Shown here: piece by piece, positions 49,375 through 58,122 of the stretch
How the letters are laid out: every line of letters begins with the position of its first letter
Numbering within the stretch: the stretch's first letter is position 1
Assembly (NCBI RefSeq): GCF_041860085.1
Contig: NZ_CP124747.1
Location: forward strand, 1,364,001-1,428,000
DNA length: 64,000 bases
Direction: 5' to 3'
Origin: Schlesneria sp. DSM 10557
GTDB taxonomy: Bacteria > Planctomycetota > Planctomycetia > Planctomycetales > Planctomycetaceae
Translations under genes and position numbers: made by a program
The notes under the pieces: model-generated
Told to the model about the DNA's origin: nothing
Database searches by the model: none
The model's input: the letters and a program-made list of their open reading frames with translations, nothing else

Positions 49375-50415
49375 ATGCAGCTTGTCCAGTTCGTTATTCC
49401 CAATAACGGTCGACGCGTCGGGTACGTTCGTGAGGGTGGTGTCATCGACCTGACGTCCGTCGCTGCCGACTGTCGGACTGTGTATGACCTGATCCAACAG
49501 GCGATAACCCAGAATCTCCGTCTGGGCGACGTTGTGCAAAAACTCACGACGGGAAATCAGCCCGACACTTATGCCTATGCAAATCTACTGAAAGCGATTC
49601 CCGGTGGTCCTGATCCGTACCTGATTGCGCCGATTGACCACCCCGAACCAACTCGCCTGCTGATCAGTGGAACAGGGCTATCTCACTTGGGAAGTGTTCA
49701 GTCACGAAACCAGATGCATGGTGGTGCGGCCACAACCGAACCTCAGACCGACTCGGCCCGAATGTTCGCCATGGGACTGCAGGGAGGTCGTCCGCAAGGG
49801 GATCAGCGAGGGGTTTCACCCGAGTGGTTCTACAAGGGGAACGGCCACAATTTGCGTGGCCCCCTGGCAGAACTCGATCTTCCTGCTTATGCACTGGATG
49901 GGGGAGAAGAGCCCGAGATCGTCGGCTGTTACATCGTTGACCCTGCCGGGCAGCCACGTCGAATCGGATTTGCTCTCGGTAATGAATGGTCGGATCACGC
50001 CACGGAAAAGATCAACTACCTGTATCTTGCTCCTTCCAAACTCCGCGTTTGCGCCATCGGCCCGTCCATTCAGGTCACTGAAGACTTTTCTGACATCCGA
50101 CTGCGCTGCTCGGTAACTCGAGAGGGTCTGCAAATCTACGACAGCGGAGAATTGCTGTCTGGTGAAGAGCACATGTGCCATTCACTCCAGAACATCGAGG
50201 ATCATCACTTTAAGTACGCGCAGCACCGGCATCCTGGCGACATTCACCTTCATTTTTTTGGAACCAGTAAACTGAGTTTCGGTACCCGTACCTGGAAGTA
50301 TGAAGCGGGTGACCGCATCGAGATCTCAGCGCCCGGGTTCTCTGAACCGCTCATCAATACGGTGACTGTGGGGAATGAGCTGGAAGGGATGCCGATCCGG
50401 GTCACGCCGATCTGA
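49375..50415 (+). CDS. Fumarylacetoacetate-hydrolase-family enzyme, AraD1/GguC type
   Basis: 346 residues of the FAH superfamily. The N-terminal part (GRRVGYVREGGVIDLTSVA) and the core (LLISGTGLSHLGSVQSRNQM) resemble the AraD1/GguC group. Metal-binding acidic residues are expected in EEPEIVGCYI; the C-terminal core is HLHFFGTSKLSFGTRTWKYE. Family members dehydrate or cleave 2-oxo-3-deoxy acids. ATG 49375 follows 187 bases after the dimethylformamidase-like gene on the same strand, so they are probably one transcript. It fits as a late step acting on a 2-oxo acid made by the enolase-superfamily or DapA-like enzymes. Gene symbol not assigned because the exact substrate is unknown. Confidence 0.85.
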   Translation: MQLVQFVIPNNGRRVGYVREGGVIDLTSVAADCRTVYDLIQQAITQNLRLGDVVQKLTTGNQPDTYAYANLLKAIPGGPDPYLIAPIDHPEPTRLLISGTGLSHLGSVQSRNQMHGGAATTEPQTDSARMFAMGLQGGRPQGDQRGVSPEWFYKGNGHNLRGPLAELDLPAYALDGGEEPEIVGCYIVDPAGQPRRIGFALGNEWSDHATEKINYLYLAPSKLRVCAIGPSIQVTEDFSDIRLRCSVTREGLQIYDSGELLSGEEHMCHSLQNIEDHHFKYAQHRHPGDIHLHFFGTSKLSFGTRTWKYEAGDRIEISAPGFSEPLINTVTVGNELEGMPIRVTPI

Positions 50416-50537
50416 TTCCGACAATTGTCTGTACTCCTGCTTGCTCACCATCATCACCCGAAGCATGACGGTACGTCAGACGCGACTCTCAGCAGTCGAT
50501 GGACAGTCGTCTGTCGACTGCACGGTGAGAGAGGCCT

Positions 50538-51677
50538 TCATCGCTGGCTCTCATATTGATCCTTCGAAACCTGCGATAATCGCTCAGAATTCAACGTCAC
50601 GCCGAGGCCGGGGTCTGCCGAAGCGCGTGCGAAACCCGGTTCGCCCAACTGGGACGTTTCACAAGCATGTTCTATGTGGAAGACAGGACCGATGATGTCT
50701 GCCGCGTAGCGTTCGACACAGATATTCGGAATCGCCATACACGCATGAATCATCGCCGCCGAACCGACATCCCATTCCAGATTACTGCCGATCGCACAGT
50801 GTACTCCAGCCGCTTCCGCTAATGCGGCGATCGCCAATGTATTGAGTAGTCCGCCGTTCTTTCCCGGGTAAACGCTGATAATGTCAGCCGCCCCCTTCTG
50901 AATACAGGCGATGGCATCCTGAATCGTGAAAACGGACTCATCAGCCATAACAGGGAGACGAACGTGCTGGCGAACGCGAGCCAGTCCATCAAGATCGAGC
51001 CGATGGACGGGTTGCTCGATAAAGACCACTCCATATTCTTCCAGCAGAGGCGCCGCGCGAATCGCCTCGTTCACGCTCCAGCCTCCATTCGCATCGACTG
51101 TCAGTCGAATCTTTGGACCAACCGCCTCCCGCACCTGACGCACCCGTTCGAGGTCATACTCCAGTGGATCGTGGCCCACTTTGAGCTTTAATGTCCCGAA
51201 CCCTTCTGAAACCATTCGCTTGCCGACAAGAGCGGACTCTTCCGGTCCCACCGGCATAATGGGGAAGCGCAGTGGTAGATTAGCACTGCGAACGGCCCCA
51301 CCCAGGAGTTGGTAGACGGGTGCATTCAGTGATTTTCCAAGGAGATCGAATAGTGCCATTTCGATCCCTGCCTTGGCGAAGGGATTGGCAAATGTTTTGG
51401 ATAACCTGTCCATGCAGTGGCGAATTCGTCGTGGATCTTCACCAATCAACTTGGGGATGAGATGCTGTTCCAGCAGCGCTTTCGCCCCCAGGCACGTTTC
51501 GCCGCTCCAGTCGGGTGATCCCGTGACTTCACCGATTCCCACAAGTCCGGTGTCAGTCTCCACAAACATCATCAGGATATGAGAGGTAAATCGAAATCCC
51601 TTTGTGTTCTGTACCAGCCCAACTCGACGGTCAACGCCGATCCGCACGGGCTGCGTTCTGATATTGGCGATCTTCAA
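50538..51677 (-). CDS. Enolase-superfamily enzyme, MLE subgroup (copy 2)
   Basis: 379 residues, paralogous to the enzyme at 43823. Active-site pattern intact: K164-x-K166 in LKLKVG, D195 (VDANGGW), E221 (IEQPV), D246 (ADES) and K273 in YPGKNGG. The capping domain has GIGEVTGSPDWSGET. The frame is open to 51716, but TTG 51677 has AAAGG six bases upstream, lies 10 bases after the creatininase stop, and gives a start (KIANIRTQPVRIG) matching copy 1 (KIERIETIPVEIP). It is the last gene of the minus-strand run. The two copies differ clearly, so they probably handle different isomers or substrates. Confidence 0.9.
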   Translation of the reverse strand: MKIANIRTQPVRIGVDRRVGLVQNTKGFRFTSHILMMFVETDTGLVGIGEVTGSPDWSGETCLGAKALLEQHLIPKLIGEDPRRIRHCMDRLSKTFANPFAKAGIEMALFDLLGKSLNAPVYQLLGGAVRSANLPLRFPIMPVGPEESALVGKRMVSEGFGTLKLKVGHDPLEYDLERVRQVREAVGPKIRLTVDANGGWSVNEAIRAAPLLEEYGVVFIEQPVHRLDLDGLARVRQHVRLPVMADESVFTIQDAIACIQKGAADIISVYPGKNGGLLNTLAIAALAEAAGVHCAIGSNLEWDVGSAAMIHACMAIPNICVERYAADIIGPVFHIEHACETSQLGEPGFARASADPGLGVTLNSERLSQVSKDQYESQR

Positions 51678-51687
51678 TTCCGACCTT

Positions 51688-52455
51688 TCACACAGTTGCC
51701 TGGCTATCAAACTCAACCATCGCTTTTGCTAGGGTGTCGACCGTAGCATCCAACCAGCTTCGACCCAATTCTGACGTTCCCCGATCAGGGCTATCGGTAA
51801 AACCGTCGATTGCCTGCCAGGTTCCGTGGTGTTCTGCACGATAAGGTCGGACGAAGCCTCGGGGATCCGTTGAGCCCGTGTGGTCTCGATGCGGACGTGG
51901 TTCGTGAACTAGATCCGGTCGTAATGCCATCATGAGGGACGTCTCGAATTTGCCCGCGTGCCCCGGTAAGCGACAGTCATTATGCGCGTTCAACTCGACC
52001 AGCGCGTCCCACGCGATCGTCCAGTACGAGGCCGCGGCCATGCTTACGGGATAATTGAGAGCCAGATCCCGCGCCACCAGTTGCACAAGTTCGTGATTGC
52101 CACCATGACCATTCAGGACGAAAATCTTCCGGTACCCGCAGACGATCAGTGATTCGGCTAATTCATAGACCATCCGGTAATATGTCTGGGTGGTCAGCGA
52201 CATTGTCCCGCCGAAAGGAAGGTGATGGTGAGACGACCCAAACGGAAGTGTCGGGGCGACATGGACAGAGATCTCGGAAGAGGCTTTCTCGGCCGCTTGG
52301 CGGGTCAGAAATTCGATGGTGAACGTATCTGTACCAACGGGAAGATGGGGTCCGTGCTGCTCGATTGCCCCGACGGGCCAGACCACGAGCGTCTTCTCGG
52401 CGGCCGTCCGGGATTCCGTTCGAGTGAGTTCCTCAAGCAGTCTGCATTCAGTCAT
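51688..52455 (-). CDS. Creatininase-family amidohydrolase
   Basis: 255-residue enzyme of the creatininase family, metal-dependent hydrolases of cyclic or linear amides (creatinine, formylated intermediates). Conserved segments: WPVGAIEQHGPHLPVGTDTF with Glu, His and Asp ligands (26-45), FGSSHHHLPFGGTMSL, VLNGHGGNHELVQ and GHAGKFETSLM. AGGGAAA lies upstream of ATG 52455. It is 10 bases from the following enolase-superfamily gene, so the two are probably translated together. It is one of three amide-hydrolase families in this island. True creatininase activity is not implied; the family is broad. Confidence 0.9.
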   Translation of the reverse strand: MTECRLLEELTRTESRTAAEKTLVVWPVGAIEQHGPHLPVGTDTFTIEFLTRQAAEKASSEISVHVAPTLPFGSSHHHLPFGGTMSLTTQTYYRMVYELAESLIVCGYRKIFVLNGHGGNHELVQLVARDLALNYPVSMAAASYWTIAWDALVELNAHNDCRLPGHAGKFETSLMMALRPDLVHEPRPHRDHTGSTDPRGFVRPYRAEHHGTWQAIDGFTDSPDRGTSELGRSWLDATVDTLAKAMVEFDSQATV

Positions 52456-52626
52456 CGCTTTTCCCTGGATGAGCTATCCACATTTCACAAACCATGACCA
52501 CCAGCCGCCATCGACAGCAATCGAAGAGTCACATGTCTGTCTTTCACCTACGAAGAAGCTCTTCGCGAGAAATCGCGCACTCGGTCACCACATTTGCATC
52601 TACCGCAGAATTGTTCTTTTCTCGAT

Positions 52627-53988
52627 TCAGATCAACTCCCGAATCGGGTGTCCCTCCCCGAGGATGGGAATCGGACGTCCTGCCATGTCCGGGAATGAGA
52701 CCTGCGGATCAATCCCCAGGTGACGGTAGATGGTGGCCAGCAGATCGAATGGCGTCAGCGGGCATTCTGTGGGAAACTCGGCCTTCGAGTTGGTCGCTCC
52801 GACCACCTTACCCATCTGCAGCCCACCCCCGGAAATAAGGGCGCTGTAGGCGTCCGGCCAGTGATCCCGTCCCGTGCCGAGCGAGTTTGTTGCGATACGC
52901 GGTGTTCGCCCAAACTCACCCACAACGACGACCATGATCTTGCGATCCACACCCCGCTGAAAGATATCCTCAATCAAAGCGGACAGAGCCTGATCGAGAT
53001 AGGGTAACCGGGTGCGCATATACCCTGCGAAGTGCCCCGGGCGTCCTGCGTTTCCGCTGTGATCATCCCAGTTCGTGTAGTCAGGACCCGTTTGCGGCGT
53101 ATCGATATAGAGATTCACGACCGCAGTGCCCGCTTCAGCCAGACGACGGGCGAGCAGGCAGCCTTGTCCCCACAGATTTCGGCCGTATCTGTCTCTCAGC
53201 ACCGGGTCTTCCCGCTGGATGTCGAAGGCGTCGGCCACTTCCGGCGCCGTCAGCATTTGGAAAGCCAGATTTCGGAACTGATCGGTCCCCTCAAGACTTC
53301 CGCTTTGATCCAGATTACCCCGCAAACGATCGAGCTGCCGCAACAGGGTCTTGCGATCTTCCAATCCCTGTCCTGCTAATCCCGCCGCGAGCTTCAAATG
53401 AGGTGGTGCAAAGTTCGGTAACGATGGATCGCCGACCTCGAACGGCCCATGATGAACACCCAGGTAAGTTGGACGCGTCATGTATGGCTTCATCGGAAGC
53501 GTCACGTAGGGGGGCAGAGAATTATGAGTCATTCCCCGCACTTTACTGGCTATGGATCCAAAATCTGGATGCTCGCTCTTCGACTGCGACGTCGGATCGA
53601 GTCGGCTGGGACGCTTCCCCGTCAGAACAATGATCCCGCCGTCGCTGTGAATGCCGATGTCATGATGCAGCGAGCGAATGAGAGAAAATTTATCCGCGAT
53701 CTTCGCCTGAAGCGGGAAGTGCTCACAGATGTCAATGCCCGGGACGTTAGTCGGGATGGACCCGAACAGACTGCGATATGTCGAGGGAGCCTCCGGTTTG
53801 AGATCGTACGTTTCCAGCTGTGACGGACCGCCATGCAGATACAACATGATGACCGAAGTCTGTTCAGACGACCGCCCTGTCGCAGCGCGGGCCGCAAGCA
53901 CATCCGACAATGACAGGCCACCGAGAGCTAACGCACCGACTTGCAGGAACTCCCTGCGGCGATGTGGGCCACAGCATTGATTCAGCAT
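52627..53988 (-). CDS. DUF1501 protein with Tat signal
   Basis: 453 residues of the DUF1501 family (sulfatase-like fold). A Tat-type signal is present (HRRREFLQVGALALGGLSL). Family segments are LYLHGGPSQLETYDLKPEAP, RSLHHDIGIHSDGG, NWDDHSGNAGRPGHF, VVVGEFGRTPRI and GRDHWPDAYSALI. ATG 53988 has AGGAG eight bases upstream. In planctomycetes DUF1501 genes normally pair with DUF1549/DUF1553 genes; here it sits between a dimethylformamidase-like gene (22 bases upstream) and the creatininase gene (171 bases downstream). The product should be exported. Function unproven. Confidence 0.9.
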   Translation of the reverse strand: MLNQCCGPHRRREFLQVGALALGGLSLSDVLAARAATGRSSEQTSVIMLYLHGGPSQLETYDLKPEAPSTYRSLFGSIPTNVPGIDICEHFPLQAKIADKFSLIRSLHHDIGIHSDGGIIVLTGKRPSRLDPTSQSKSEHPDFGSIASKVRGMTHNSLPPYVTLPMKPYMTRPTYLGVHHGPFEVGDPSLPNFAPPHLKLAAGLAGQGLEDRKTLLRQLDRLRGNLDQSGSLEGTDQFRNLAFQMLTAPEVADAFDIQREDPVLRDRYGRNLWGQGCLLARRLAEAGTAVVNLYIDTPQTGPDYTNWDDHSGNAGRPGHFAGYMRTRLPYLDQALSALIEDIFQRGVDRKIMVVVVGEFGRTPRIATNSLGTGRDHWPDAYSALISGGGLQMGKVVGATNSKAEFPTECPLTPFDLLATIYRHLGIDPQVSFPDMAGRPIPILGEGHPIRELI

Positions 53989-54010
53989 CGGGATCACTCC
54001 TCTCTCCAAC

Positions 54011-55666
54011 TCATTGGCCTGACACGAAATCCGGCATGGTCAGGAATCGCGTAATCACGTTGGACGTAATCCGTGAAATTGCATCGTCGACAAGCAGACA
54101 AGGAACATAAGTGATCGACCCGGCCGAGAAGACGGCCCCTCCGCTCTTTGTTTCATAGCATACGATTTCGGCACCCCCGTCGTCGCAGTTGATCCCCTTC
54201 GCCAGTAATACTGTCCCCGGTGGGGAATGTGGACTCATCTTGTCGGTCTCATGGCCGGACGCACCACCGGGAATTCGTTCCTGCAGACTTTTCTCACCGA
54301 ACAGATCTCCGTTCTTCAGTCCTGTTCCGGCGAAAACCCAATGGTCGTCCCGCACCACTTGATAAGGAGCTGCCGTCATAATTCCTGTATCGGTGCAGAC
54401 AACTCCGAGCAGGTTCGCCTCTGACTCTACTGTACGATGCATCCTGCTATCCAGATAAATCTCCGGATTCGCAGGGTCGGGCATTCCCAGTGCTCCCCCG
54501 GTACTGGGGGCGAGATAGGTTTTAAACCGAAGCCGGTCTTCTCCCAGAAACTCGACCTCACAGTTCAGGCCATTACCACCCAGATAAATGAGCTTTCCAC
54601 CCCGATTCCAGACCCAGTCCTTGACCTTTTGGTACATCTGCTTTGACCAGTATTCCGGATGAACGCTGATCATCAGGATTTTGTACGAGTCCAGATCGAG
54701 ATCTCCATTGTGGAGTTGCCATTCTGAATAGTAGTCGTATTCGAATCCTTCCCGCTCCATCCATCCCAGCAGACGCCACTCTGCGGGTGCCATCCCGCAA
54801 GTCAGGCGTCCTTCGATCGGGTCTGTCACTTCTTCGTGTTCGCGAACAACATTCCCGATTTCAGGCCGCTCGAAGGAAAGAGGAAGATACTCGTGGTCCT
54901 GAAAGCCCCAAACGTTGAACGAGCCCGCATGCGTGTAACGGATCAGGTCCTGCCGCGCGTTGACGACTGGCGCGTCCGGGAGCTGATGAGCGTTGATGTA
55001 ATTGCTGCGGCCACCAAAGTTGTTATAGGCAAGCCAGGTATTGGTCGATGCCAGAATGGCAATCGGGGCTGTCAGTTGAGCTGGCGCAACGACCCACGGA
55101 AACGAGAAGAACTCCCCCGTGCGTTCCCCTTTGGCGTGCAGGTAGTAGAGCCCTGATTTTTCCGGTCCAACCACAAACTGGGTGTGATGAGCGTTATTTC
55201 CATAGCCAACACGGTTCCACCCAACCCCGGTCTGGGTGAAATCTCCGTCGGGCAGAATCTGCATGACCGCACGAGGGCCATGTTCATCGAACCAGCCGAG
55301 GAGTTTGACGAATTCTCGTTTCCAACCGTACCGCCACAGGCTCAGCCGGTAAGGCTCGGTAGCATGCACGCGGAACTCCGATCGCCCCCCCGTCTGGACG
55401 GATCGGGGCCAGACATAACCCAGGATCCCGTCCGATAACAGGCGAAAGTGATGTGGGCGGCGGGAATCAACAGTCATGCGAGAATGCTTTGAGCCGTAAC
55501 CCTCTTTGACGAGAGTAACGACGTATTCACCTGGCTCCAGATTCGCTACGACCGCTCCTCGGGGAGTCGATCGAACAATGTCCCGTGTCTGTCCTCCCGA
55601 CTGAAACTCCAGCAGTACGTCGGCAAGTGCTACGTATCGTTCGTCACTGACATAGCCAATCAGCAC
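54011..55666 (-). CDS. N,N-dimethylformamidase large-subunit-like protein (copy 2)
   Basis: 551 residues from GTG 55666 with GAGGGAA six bases upstream. Same plan as the protein at 47598: a regulatory-like beta domain (IGYVSDERYVALADVLLEF, EPGEYVVTLVKEGYG), then the dimethylformamidase-type domain (AYNNFGGRSNYIN, LLGWMEREGFEYDYY, VHPEYWS, LIYLGGNGLNCEV, PGGASGHETDK). It has about 20 extra residues after LNCEV (FKTYLAPSTGGALGMPDPAN). The first 17 residues are nearly identical to copy 1, so the pair arose by duplication, now in opposite orientation. It lies 22 bases before the DUF1501 gene. Both could hydrolyse substituted amides. Confidence 0.85.
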   Translation of the reverse strand: MLIGYVSDERYVALADVLLEFQSGGQTRDIVRSTPRGAVVANLEPGEYVVTLVKEGYGSKHSRMTVDSRRPHHFRLLSDGILGYVWPRSVQTGGRSEFRVHATEPYRLSLWRYGWKREFVKLLGWFDEHGPRAVMQILPDGDFTQTGVGWNRVGYGNNAHHTQFVVGPEKSGLYYLHAKGERTGEFFSFPWVVAPAQLTAPIAILASTNTWLAYNNFGGRSNYINAHQLPDAPVVNARQDLIRYTHAGSFNVWGFQDHEYLPLSFERPEIGNVVREHEEVTDPIEGRLTCGMAPAEWRLLGWMEREGFEYDYYSEWQLHNGDLDLDSYKILMISVHPEYWSKQMYQKVKDWVWNRGGKLIYLGGNGLNCEVEFLGEDRLRFKTYLAPSTGGALGMPDPANPEIYLDSRMHRTVESEANLLGVVCTDTGIMTAAPYQVVRDDHWVFAGTGLKNGDLFGEKSLQERIPGGASGHETDKMSPHSPPGTVLLAKGINCDDGGAEIVCYETKSGGAVFSAGSITYVPCLLVDDAISRITSNVITRFLTMPDFVSGQ

Positions 55667-55755
55667 ACCAGTTCCCTCAGTTCAGACTTTGCTGTTCCCA
55701 GCGAGAACAGTACGAAATCGTTACACCAGCTTCGCTGCAGATGGTCCTATGTTGA

Positions 55756-56676
55756 TCACAAATTCGAATTAAGTCGCAAGAGTTCCTCCGCTGCTCCCTT
55801 AATTGCCGCTTGGTCAGATTCTTTCGTCGGAGACAGAAAAGGGGTAATGGGTCCTGTTTGACTGACACCACAAAGCGACACGGCGTCATGGAGTACCCGC
55901 ACCGGGTTGATCGAATCTCGCAGTGATTCCAAAGGAACAAACTGCTGACGAATCCGCTCAGCAGTCTCATCATCCCGTGCCTGAAGGGCTCGCAGCATAT
56001 TCGTTGAAAGCCGCGGAGCGATGCAGACACACCCCGACGTGAAGCCAGCGAGGTGGAAATGCCGCAAATGCACGGCAGCCGGTTGCTCACCCATCCCACT
56101 GACGATCAATGTGGGACCGATCGCATCGATCAATCCACTCAGAAAAGGATCGTTCAGAGTGTCTTTGCGAACGATGGCATATTTGATCCAGGAAATCAGA
56201 CCGTCTTTGAACATCTGCACGACCGTCCCGACATCGACCATTTCCTCGTGTTTGAGATACAGAACCGCCGGGCGTTCAATCCGATCAACGAATCGCTTCA
56301 TGCCGCTGGCAATTCCCGCGGGTGTCGTCCCGTCGCGACTTGGCAACAGCATCGCAGTGGGAAAGGAAAACTCTCTCAGGATGGCAGCTTGATCCATCAT
56401 CATGCCGAAGGTGGGACCAACTGACGGTATGACGGTGATGTCTGATCCCGCCGATTCGGTCAGCATCTTCAGTAGCGAAGGATATTCCCGCAGGGAGACA
56501 TGCGCTAAAGCGGCGTTTCCGCCATACAGCAATGTTCTCACGCCACCCGCTTCCAGATGACGGATCTGCCTGACATTTTCCGCGACATTCAGTTCCAGAT
56601 TCGAGTCACGAGCTAACGGAGGAACAGCAATCACAGAGTTCGCCAATGAGGCGGGGGTCATTCGTCGCGTGTCCAT
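55756..56676 (-). CDS. DapA-like (dihydrodipicolinate synthase/aldolase) family protein
   Basis: 306-residue TIM-barrel lyase of the DapA/NAL family, whose members form a Schiff base with a 2-oxo acid. The likely Schiff-base lysine lies in SWIKYAIVRKD, and the tyrosine that assists it in AVLYLKHEE. VIPSVGPTFGMMMDQAAIL replaces the usual glycine-rich segment. The carboxylate-binding GTTG motif of true DapA is not seen (GGNAAL at that place), so dihydrodipicolinate synthesis is unlikely. ATG 56676 is chosen seven codons inside the open frame. It lies 89 bases upstream of the dimethylformamidase-like gene. It may cleave or dehydrate a 2-oxo-3-deoxy acid made in the pathway. Confidence 0.85.
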   Translation of the reverse strand: MDTRRMTPASLANSVIAVPPLARDSNLELNVAENVRQIRHLEAGGVRTLLYGGNAALAHVSLREYPSLLKMLTESAGSDITVIPSVGPTFGMMMDQAAILREFSFPTAMLLPSRDGTTPAGIASGMKRFVDRIERPAVLYLKHEEMVDVGTVVQMFKDGLISWIKYAIVRKDTLNDPFLSGLIDAIGPTLIVSGMGEQPAAVHLRHFHLAGFTSGCVCIAPRLSTNMLRALQARDDETAERIRQQFVPLESLRDSINPVRVLHDAVSLCGVSQTGPITPFLSPTKESDQAAIKGAAEELLRLNSNL

Positions 56677-56847
56677 TGTCGAGCGTTTCCAATGCAATGA
56701 AGTGTATAAATGAGTTTCGACCGGGTCTCATCGCGACCGAAGGGCTGACAACCTGGCGGTGCAGCAAACAAACGTCGTGTCGATTAGCATTCCAGTTTCC
56801 AACCGGACGACGTAACTCTGAGACTCTATTCTTCGCTGCGGGGCTGA

Positions 56848-57915
56848 CTATTTCCTGATCAGCTTCCAGACATCGGGCTGCATGTTGTTCCCGGCAATCA
56901 TCCAGAGGTTTCCGTCATGCACCACCAGACTGGCGGCGTGACGAGGATTCCAAGGCGTATCTGGAAGCTCGGTCCAGTCGGTCCCATCCTTCGAAAACCA
57001 GACATCTTTACGATTTCCGCCGTTTTCGTGATATCCCTCCATCACCCAGAGTCGATCGTCCCAGACAGCGACATCATGGTACTGACGAGGGTGCCACGCA
57101 GCCTTGGAGGTGTGCAGTTTCCAGTGAACGCCGTCCTCAGAACTCCAGACATCGTTGTAGTACTTGCGTTGAGGCGTGGTGGGAGTGTCGTAGGTCCCAC
57201 CGCCGAGGATCCAGATTCGGCCATTCATCACGGCCGATCCGCCGATCATCCCTCGAACGGACCAGCAGGGTTCTTCAGGTTCAATTTTCTCCCAGTTCAC
57301 ACCGTCCGTCGTGGTCCAGGCGTCGCGGTAGAATCTTTCTTCTCCACCACCAAACGCAGGCATCGTCTGACCTCCGATGACCCAGATCTTGTCCTTATGC
57401 ACCACGGTGTAGTGCAGGGCCCTCGGCCCCCAGGGAACATCCTTCCCTTTATTGACGTAGTCCCACGTCTTTCCGTCCTGCGAGGACCAGACATCGTTCT
57501 GGTAGTGGCGCTGATTGCAATCGCCACCGACGATCCACATCCGATCTTTGTAGACGACATATCCAGCGGTGTGACGCCCCTCCCAGTCGCTGGTCGGATC
57601 AAATGATTTGTCTTTGAAGGTGTTGGGTTTGACCAGAGTCCAGTCGGCGCCGTTTTCTGAGGACCAGACCTCGTTATTGCAGATCAAGGGAAAGAAAGGG
57701 CGGTCGGCGACGATCGGATTCCATCCACCTAAGAGCCACAGTTTCCCCTTGTAACTCAGAATTCCCGCTCCATCCCTCGCCACCCACGGCGCCTTCATCG
57801 TGATTAACTGCCACTCATATTTCGGATCGCTTGACGGTTCCGCGGCATCGACCAGTCCCATTGACCCTAACAGGACTCCTAGAAGTAAGAGTCGACGACA
57901 AGCTTCTCGCATCAT
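56848..57915 (-). CDS. Secreted Kelch-repeat protein
   Basis: 355 residues: a signal peptide (CRRLLLLGVLLGSMGLVDAA) followed by about six Kelch-type repeats, each with a hydrophobic strand, a double Gly and a Trp-containing closing strand (GKLWLLGGWNP, DRMWIVGGDCNQR, DKIWVIGGQTMPA, GRIWILGGGTYD, DRLWVMEGYHENGG). YNDVWSSEDG-type turns recur between them. A six-bladed propeller in the periplasm is expected. Some Kelch proteins are epimerases or lyases, but no active site is visible. ATG 57915 has GAAGGA five bases upstream; ATG 57912 is next to it. It is part of the minus-strand catabolic run. Confidence 0.85.
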   Translation of the reverse strand: MMREACRRLLLLGVLLGSMGLVDAAEPSSDPKYEWQLITMKAPWVARDGAGILSYKGKLWLLGGWNPIVADRPFFPLICNNEVWSSENGADWTLVKPNTFKDKSFDPTSDWEGRHTAGYVVYKDRMWIVGGDCNQRHYQNDVWSSQDGKTWDYVNKGKDVPWGPRALHYTVVHKDKIWVIGGQTMPAFGGGEERFYRDAWTTTDGVNWEKIEPEEPCWSVRGMIGGSAVMNGRIWILGGGTYDTPTTPQRKYYNDVWSSEDGVHWKLHTSKAAWHPRQYHDVAVWDDRLWVMEGYHENGGNRKDVWFSKDGTDWTELPDTPWNPRHAASLVVHDGNLWMIAGNNMQPDVWKLIRK

Positions 57916-58122
57916 GCAGTCCTTCTTTGTCAGTGTTCCCGAATACGCGTACCGATGGTCCAAAATCGTTCTTTCGTTTCGGGTGCGGTTAAACACCGTC
58001 GGCTTATAATCCATCCTGGATGATTGATTCGAGCTGCCGATTCACCTGTCCCCACAGTTTTGCGGTGATTGGAAGTGTCCACCCTTATCAACTCCTGCCA
58101 AGTAATTAATGGCCAGATCCCG

